Below are positions 16,181 to 19,541 of a DNA stretch of 19,541 nt, piece after piece. The stretch comes from Bacteroidota bacterium. GTDB lineage: Bacteria; Bacteroidota; Ignavibacteria; Ignavibacteriales; Ignavibacteriaceae. Where the stretch lies: the NCBI GenBank assembly GCA_021796135.1, contig JAJYOQ010000023.1, forward strand, positions 1-19,541. The letters run 5' to 3'. Each line of letters begins with the position of its first letter. Position 1 is the first letter of the stretch. Below the pieces are notes generated by a model. That model had not been told where the DNA came from. It saw only the letters and a list, made by a program, of their open reading frames with translations, and searched no databases. The position numbers were made by a program, and so were the translations under genes.

Positions 16181-16738
16181 ATGGACACACTTCTTAAAAT
16201 ATTTCATAACCACAATGGTTTTGCTCGAATGCAAGAACTCCGGAACAACGGAATTCAGACAAGAGTAGTAGCCAAATCAGTAGCTGATGGAATAATAGAG
16301 AAAATCAAACCAGGTCTCTACAAGCTTATTGATTATCCTTGGGATGAACATAGCAGCTTTGCGGATGTTTGCAACTCCCATAAAAAAGTCGTTATCTGCC
16401 TAACCTCCGCTGCTTCCTATTATGACCTGACAACTTTTAACCCGTCATATATAACAGTCGGTGTACCGCATAATTCTCCTGGTTTTAAGCTTGAATATCC
16501 GCCCATTCAAGTTTATTATTTTTCACATAAATATTATGAAACTGGAATAAATGAAATTGATACTAAAAGCGGGTTTATAAAAATATACGACCGGGAAAAG
16601 ACAATATGCGATCTCTTTCGATACCGAAATAAAATAGGTTACGATATATTTATCGAATCACTAAAGAACTATATTAAGCTAAGGAAGCGGAACCTAAATA
16701 AACTGTTCGAATATGCAGAGACTCTTAGAGTAAAATAA
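16181..16738 (+). CDS. AbiEi-family type IV antitoxin/regulator
   Basis: 185 residues. The N-terminal winged helix has the family pattern: FHNHNGFARMQELRNNGIQ, then VVAKSVADGIIEKIKPGLYKL. The middle part VVICLTSAASYYDLTTFNP and the later FIKIYDREKTICDLFRYRNK are hallmark segments of AbiEi-type proteins, as is the closing helix ESLKNYIKLRKRNLNKLFEYA. In AbiE systems this protein represses transcription and counters the nucleotidyltransferase toxin AbiEii without direct contact (type IV TA). No Shine-Dalgarno sequence is visible before the ATG. The toxin gene that should follow is only a stump here, so this is an orphan antitoxin that may serve as a plain repressor or protect against related toxins. 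Confidence 0.85.
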   Translation: MDTLLKIFHNHNGFARMQELRNNGIQTRVVAKSVADGIIEKIKPGLYKLIDYPWDEHSSFADVCNSHKKVVICLTSAASYYDLTTFNPSYITVGVPHNSPGFKLEYPPIQVYYFSHKYYETGINEIDTKSGFIKIYDREKTICDLFRYRNKIGYDIFIESLKNYIKLRKRNLNKLFEYAETLRVK

Positions 16739-16773
16739 AAAATACTTCCCTACGTTAAAGCAATTGTCGGCTG

Positions 16774-16878
16774 ATGGCTAAAAAGGAAATTACAAATATC
16801 GCCGTATCTGTAAAAGAAAAATTGATCAATTATTTACTCAAAAATTTTCTTGAGTTTAATTCAATTCTGTTTCAATAA
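16774..16878 (+). pseudogene. N-terminal stump of an AbiEii-type toxin
   Basis: A 34-codon frame, 36 nt after the antitoxin stop, begins MAKKEITNIAVSVKEKLIN. That is the typical first helix of AbiEii/AbiGii nucleotidyltransferase toxins (MAK...NIAASVRARLLN). Then it degenerates and stops. The catalytic GSxxD motif and all later parts are absent, so no active toxin can be made. The following sequence to about 17040 includes a 25-codon coding-like frame (FNPKEIDEIISFSKNLLV) without a start, possibly a remnant of the same gene. Confidence 0.6.
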
Positions 16879-17168
16879 ATTCAAGAAGGGTTTCTATAAT
16901 ATATACATTTTTAGATGCTAAAACGGAAGTACAATTAAAGCCTAAGTAGGCAGGGTGGAATTTTTAATCCTAAAGAAATTGATGAAATAATTAGTTTTAG
17001 TAAAAACTTATTGGTTAAGTGCACTAAAGAATTATTATAAGGGTATTGGCTATATAGCCTATATCGCTTCATTATTGGTTTATAAGCCTATAGACATGAT
17101 ATATTGGACTATTTATCTTCTATATACAAAACACAACCCCCAAAATATCACAATTTTGAAGGTTTTAG
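16879..17168. other. Decayed AT-rich stretch between toxin stump and tRNA fragment
   Basis: No intact gene. It holds a weak inverted repeat GCCTA-AG-TAGGC (16940-16951), the coding-like fragment FNPKEIDEII ending at 17040, and two tandem palindromes (17048-17059 and 17077-17088). Confidence 0.4.
17048..17088. repeat. Two tandem 12-bp palindromes next to the tRNA fragment
   Basis: GGCTATATAGCC (17048-17059) is a perfect palindrome. GGTTTATAAGCC (17077-17088) is palindromic apart from one G-T pair. Both are preceded by TT and followed by TATA, and their centres lie 29 nt apart. They sit about 80-120 nt outside the tRNA-like att site. Confidence 0.4.
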
Positions 17169-17203
17169 TGCACCCTGCGGGACTCGAACCCGCGACCTGC
17201 TGG
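17169..17203 (-). other. 3' fragment of a tRNA gene, probable att site of an integrated element
   Basis: Read on the - strand this is the 3' half of a tRNA: 3' anticodon-stem strand CCAGC (17203-17199), variable loop AGGTC, a perfect T stem-loop GCGGG-TTCGAGT-CCCGC (17193-17177), 3' acceptor strand AGGGTGC and discriminator A (17169). CCA is not encoded. The matching 5' acceptor strand GCACCCT and a D arm are absent upstream, and the sequence before CCAGC does not fit an anticodon loop. Tyrosine recombinases integrate at tRNA 3' ends and leave such a copy at the far end. From the orientation, the element should extend to the right, with the intact tRNA beyond the window. Confidence 0.65.
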
Positions 17204-17212
17204 AAAAGCTGA

Positions 17213-17554
17213 TTATACTTGTCTACTTTGTCCAGTTGATGAAATGCGATAATTAAGAATGTCCGGATTTTTTCTAAGCAGTTCTAATAATACTTTAGTT
17301 GAACCGGTTGGAGTTCGTTTTCCTTGTTCCCATTGCTTTACCGATGAGGAGCTAACATTCAATATTTTTGCAAACACATTTTGGCTTAAATTTGTTCTTT
17401 TTCGTATTTCTTGAATATCTTTTGCATTAATTTTTACTATAGGAATTTTTACTCCGAGTACTTTTAATTCTTTTTCCGTGAATGAAGTTTTAATTCCCCT
17501 TTTAGCTAAATCTTGAACAGTATTCCCGATTGCTTTTTTGACTGAAGTTCGCAT
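17213..17554 (-). CDS. HigA/NadS-like HTH antitoxin
   Basis: 113 residues. Residues 42-95 form a Cro/C1-type helix-turn-helix: INAKDIQEIRKRTNLSQNVF, then AKILNVSSSSVKQWEQGKRTPTGSTKVLLELLRKNP. This is the arrangement of antitoxins of the HigA2/NadS type. The N-terminal 40 residues probably bind the toxin. It lies 2 nt after the stop of a small frame that looks like the end of a RelE/HigB toxin, in the toxin-first order usual for HigBA. The last codons run to within 9 nt of the tRNA fragment, so the element's end was placed at or just after this gene; the C-terminal residues SSTGQSRQV may be altered by the integration junction. Confidence 0.75.
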   Translation of the reverse strand: MRTSVKKAIGNTVQDLAKRGIKTSFTEKELKVLGVKIPIVKINAKDIQEIRKRTNLSQNVFAKILNVSSSSVKQWEQGKRTPTGSTKVLLELLRKNPDILNYRISSTGQSRQV

Positions 17555-17556
17555 AT

Positions 17557-17670
17557 TTATTCCTTTATACTAATGAAGTCGCCTAATTTTTCAAGTCGTT
17601 TATATTCTTTTCGATCATTAGTTTTGACATAGACAAATATATCACATTGTATTATAATAATATAAGTCAT
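17557..17670 (-). pseudogene. C-terminal stump of a RelE/HigB-type toxin
   Basis: A 37-codon frame just before the HTH antitoxin gene (2-nt gap). MTYIIIIQCDIFVYVKTNDR followed by KEYKRLEKLGDFISIKE has the layout of the last strand and C-terminal helix of HigB-type toxins, whose ends read like VYAKNxxxDLTxxExKxL. The N-terminal two thirds, including the RNA-binding face, are missing. It could instead be an independent small protein starting at its own ATG, but no ribosome site is evident. Confidence 0.4.
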
Positions 17671-17717
17671 TATTTAAAACCTTCTCAAATTAAACATGAT
17701 ATATTCAGATGTTTGTC

Positions 17718-18098
17718 TCAATCCTTCTTCAAACTTCTTTTCATCAGCACCCCTAAAGTAATAAATGCTGCGCCTACCGCGATACTAATGTTGCTGCTGC
17801 TATCAGGAATATAATCAAACACCACCTCATCAACCTCGATACCGGAGATTGCGTGATTAATTTTAATTGAAAAATGAAAAATATTCAGTACCCCATGGAC
17901 AAAAAACAGGGTTCCCAAACTGATTATTGATGATAGTATGAATTGTTTTTCGAAGTAACGCATAAACTTTTTTTCCCCCTTCAAAGTTTTTTCAGCATTA
18001 TTATTAAAATAGATATGTAAATTGCTATTGTCTACTTTAGCAATTTGAATATTCCCATCCGATTGTTGAATGTCTTCTCTGACATTCACCCTTTCCAC
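17718..18098 (-). CDS. Two-helix membrane protein sharing a motif with the upstream regulator
   Basis: 126 residues from a GTG; the start is uncertain because no in-frame ATG lies near and the AGGGG upstream is distant. Residues 10-29 hold the motif IQQSDGNIQIAKVDNSNLHI, found in similar form in the upstream regulator. A basic stretch (KGEKKFMRYFEK) leads into a membrane helix at about 53-75. A loop with GIEVDEVVFDYIPDSSS precedes a second helix at about 103-119 (SIAVGAAFITLGVLM), and the protein ends RSLKKD. No family recognised. The 23-nt gap to the upstream gene indicates one transcript. It could tether the regulator to the membrane through the shared motif, which is inference. Confidence 0.65.
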   Translation of the reverse strand: MERVNVREDIQQSDGNIQIAKVDNSNLHIYFNNNAEKTLKGEKKFMRYFEKQFILSSIISLGTLFFVHGVLNIFHFSIKINHAISGIEVDEVVFDYIPDSSSNISIAVGAAFITLGVLMKRSLKKD

Positions 18099-18121
18099 CG
18101 ACCCGCCATTTCCCCTATTAA

Positions 18122-18511
18122 TTACTTGCTTCCTCTCTCCTCACTGAGTAATTCTTTTAATAACGAAATTTGAACGTCCTTGCTCTTTATTATTTCTTCA
18201 AGAGCTGATAAACTCTGCATTATGTTTCTAAACTCTTTAGCCGAATCAACATTTAACCTGCTTTCCTTTAATCCTGCAATTTGAATACTGCCATGGCTCT
18301 GATTGATAGACACAGTTTCTATCCCGGCTTCCTTGATTTTATTGTTTAAGCCTGATGCTAATTGATTGATTGCCTCAATAATTTTTGCAATTTTTTCCGG
18401 TCTTTTTTCCTCTAACCACGTGTATAATGTGGTCCTTGTAATTCCCAAAGCATTGCTAAGGACAGTTTTACTAATAATTCCAGTCTCTATAAAATCTTTA
18501 ATATCAATCAT
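18122..18511 (-). CDS. HTH transcriptional regulator with a coiled-coil tail
   Basis: 129 residues. Residues 8-35 (IETGIISKTVLSNALGITRT, then TLYTWLEE) form a helix-turn-helix. A helix follows (IAKIIEAINQLASGLNNKIKEAG), then a short strand motif at 67-88 (VSINQSHGSIQIAGLKESRL), and a coiled coil from about 91 to 125 (FRNIMQSLSALEEIIKSKDV, then QISLLKELL). It lies divergently from the replication protein across a 309-nt regulatory region, the usual place of a prophage or mobile-element repressor. The palindrome inside the divergent promoter is its likely target. Family not recognised. Confidence 0.7.
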   Translation of the reverse strand: MIDIKDFIETGIISKTVLSNALGITRTTLYTWLEEKRPEKIAKIIEAINQLASGLNNKIKEAGIETVSINQSHGSIQIAGLKESRLNVDSAKEFRNIMQSLSALEEIIKSKDVQISLLKELLSEERGSK

Positions 18512-18820
18512 TTAATATAAACTCTTAAAAATAATTACAAAATATAATAAAAATAACTTGACAATATTGTGCTAATAAAATATATTTACGAACATATTTG
18601 AATATAATTTACAAATTAGTAAATACAAAAGTATAATAATGCTCTTTTAAAAACTTAATAAAAACGATAATAATGTTAATTCCATCATTTTTTGGACAAT
18701 TTATTGAATTTCGAGAGTAAAACTAAAAATAAAATATGACTTATTAAAATAATTCAGCAGAAAAATTTTATTAGCTAATTAAATAAAATATCAATCAACA
18801 AAACAAAAGGAAAAATCATT
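18512..18820. other. Divergent AT-rich regulatory region of the integrated element
   Basis: It separates the regulator from the replication gene and contains the rightward promoter (18558-18586), a perfect palindrome in its spacer, and an inverted repeat TTTAC-N6-GTAAA (18608-18623). I found no good leftward promoter and no open frame longer than about 15 codons. Confidence 0.5.
18558..18586 (+). promoter_or_regulatory. Strong sigma-70-type promoter with an embedded operator
   Basis: TTGACA (18558-18563), a 17-nt spacer and TATATT (18581-18586) are near-consensus. The perfect palindrome ACAATATTGT (18561-18570) covers the end of the -35 box and the start of the spacer, so a bound repressor would block RNA polymerase. 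It points to the replication gene at 18821, leaving a leader of about 230 nt. Confidence 0.65.
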
Positions 18821-19541
18821 ATGGCTAGACCTGTAACAAACACAATCGCATATTTCTCACATGACACGGATATGAGTGAGGATGATAAAATCGAAAAGCT
18901 TGAGTACAAATATGGACTCATAGGTTACGCAATTTATAATAAAATTCTGGAGAAGGTTTATAGGAACCCCGGAAATTTCACTATAAAGACCGATGAAGAC
19001 TTTAAGCTGTACTCAAAAAAGTGGGAATTAAGATCAGAAAAACTTAAAGAAATGATCGCACTTATGCGCGAATTAAATTTATTTCCTGCTGAAAGTTTCG
19101 TATCCAACGGAGTAAAGAAAAGAATGAAGAAAATAAAGGATGAAAGAGACCGTAAGCGTAACTACTATAAAAAGAAAGAAGTTGCGAAGAGAATTTTAGA
19201 CGTCCAAAATACCGCTAAAACACCGCTAAAAGACGTCAATCAGACGGATTATTCCGAACAAAGTAAATTAAATGAAACTAAACTAAATGAAATCAAATCA
19301 AAGGAAATTAAATTAAATCAAACTAAACTAAATCAAATTAAATCAAAGGAAATAAAATCAAAGGAAATAAAAGAAAAAGATAATATTAATAAAAATATTA
19401 ATATTATTAATCCCCCCTCCGGCAAGCCGGAGCGAGATTTTATCGATAATCTTTTAAATTTATTTCTGGTTGAATTTAAGGCAGCAAGAAACGAGGATTA
19501 CGTTTTAGTTTCTCGAGAAAAGGAGAGAAGTGCAATTAGCA
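18821..19541 (+). CDS. DUF4373-type phage replication protein, 5' part
   Basis: The ATG at 18821 follows AAAAGGAAAA; the frame is open to the window end (240 residues seen). The N-terminus has the Lin1244/Lin1753-like (DUF4373) pattern: TIAYFSHDTDMSEDDKIEKL, then EYKYGLIGYAIYNKILEKVY, a winged-helix-like domain found in phage and plasmid replication initiators. A basic region (KKRMKKIKDERDRKRNYYKKK, residues 99-119) follows. A linker of eight 5-residue repeats (about 148-187) then precedes a new domain (ERDFIDNLLNLFLVEFKAA). Family proteins bind the element's origin and often carry variable linkers. The gene lies behind the strong promoter at 18558 and is divergent from the regulator, the early-gene layout of a temperate phage or integrative element. 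Confidence 0.75.
   Translation, partial: MARPVTNTIAYFSHDTDMSEDDKIEKLEYKYGLIGYAIYNKILEKVYRNPGNFTIKTDEDFKLYSKKWELRSEKLKEMIALMRELNLFPAESFVSNGVKKRMKKIKDERDRKRNYYKKKEVAKRILDVQNTAKTPLKDVNQTDYSEQSKLNETKLNEIKSKEIKLNQTKLNQIKSKEIKSKEIKEKDNINKNINIINPPSGKPERDFIDNLLNLFLVEFKAARNEDYVLVSREKERSAIS
19262..19381 (+). repeat. Eight in-frame 15-nt repeats inside the replication gene
   Basis: Units of 15 nt follow the plan AxT/A-AAA-xTA/TCA-AAT/AAG-C/GAA and encode K-[LS]-[NK]-[EQ]-[TI]. Units 1-3 and 4-6 form a 45-nt repeat with few changes (for example ACTAAACTAAATGAA against ACTAAACTAAATCAA). Units 3, 6 and 7 share AAATCAAAGGAA. They are followed by an almost pure AT stretch (19381-19410). The layout resembles iterons beside an unwinding region. 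Confidence 0.7.
19417..19432. repeat. GC-rich hairpin beside the repeats
   Basis: CTCCGGC and GCCGGAG form a perfect 7-bp stem around AA. It is strikingly GC-rich in a stretch otherwise near pure AT and lies just after the AT-rich block. It codes for PSGKPE, so it is inside the reading frame. It may be a structural part of an origin or an inserted palindrome. Confidence 0.45.

Noticed and set aside
16841..16860. Hairpin ACTCAA/TTGAGT as a terminator after AbiEi
   Set aside because: The 6-bp AT-rich stem has an 8-nt loop, lies inside the toxin stump, and lacks a T run.
17165..17275. Complete tRNA gene on the - strand
   Set aside because: No D arm, anticodon loop or 5' acceptor strand GCACCCT can be found; only the 3' half is present.
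19262..19381. CRISPR-like repeat array
   Set aside because: The units are directly adjacent without spacers, 15 nt long, imperfect, and in frame with the surrounding gene.

Overview
The window is AT-rich DNA of a Bacteroidota/Chlorobiota-type bacterium; an Ignavibacteria-like host is my best guess. The hints are base composition, short lipoproteins with a C17 lipobox, DUF6629-like and DUF6364/PIN gene families, and a tRNA 3' end without an encoded CCA. No housekeeping marker is present, so the taxonomy is inference. The whole window looks like accessory DNA: an anti-phage operon flanked by several broken toxin-antitoxin (TA) loci and the edge of an integrated element.

Left flank (1-4828): the end of a GlcG/HbpS-like gene; a GC-richer aldo/keto reductase of the YdbC/PdxI type, overlapped by an internally deleted NmrA-like reductase; a decayed ParE-type TA locus; two BsuPI-like lipoproteins; a one-helix membrane protein overlapping a frameshifted DUF6629-like gene; and an apparently intact DUF6364/PIN TA pair on the + strand.

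Centre (4929-15678, all on the - strand, tightly packed or overlapping): a BREX/Pgl-like defence operon. In transcription order it encodes a DUF499-type P-loop ATPase, a compact PglZ-type protein of the alkaline-phosphatase superfamily, a ribbon-helix-helix/PIN (VapBC-like) pair, a DUF1156 DNA methyltransferase with many zinc-knuckle cysteines, an unrecognised 146-aa protein, and an SNF2-type helicase. ATPase, PglZ, methyltransferase and helicase are the core functions of BREX/Pgl systems, but the combination does not match a standard BREX type. The embedded TA pair overlaps the methyltransferase start by 8 nt, which suggests an addiction or fail-safe module built into the operon.

Right flank (15720-19541): remnants of a two-gene cassette; an AbiEi-type antitoxin with a perfect 9-bp inverted repeat at its promoter and only the first codons of its AbiEii toxin left; a 35-nt copy of the 3' half of a tRNA gene, probably the att boundary of an integrated element; and, inside that element, a HigA-like antitoxin with a stump of its toxin. 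Next come a membrane protein and an HTH regulator that share an unusual short motif, a strong divergent promoter with a palindrome in it, and the start of a DUF4373-type phage replication protein. That gene contains eight in-frame 15-nt repeats next to a very AT-rich stretch and a GC-rich hairpin, a layout like a phage origin inside its own initiator gene.
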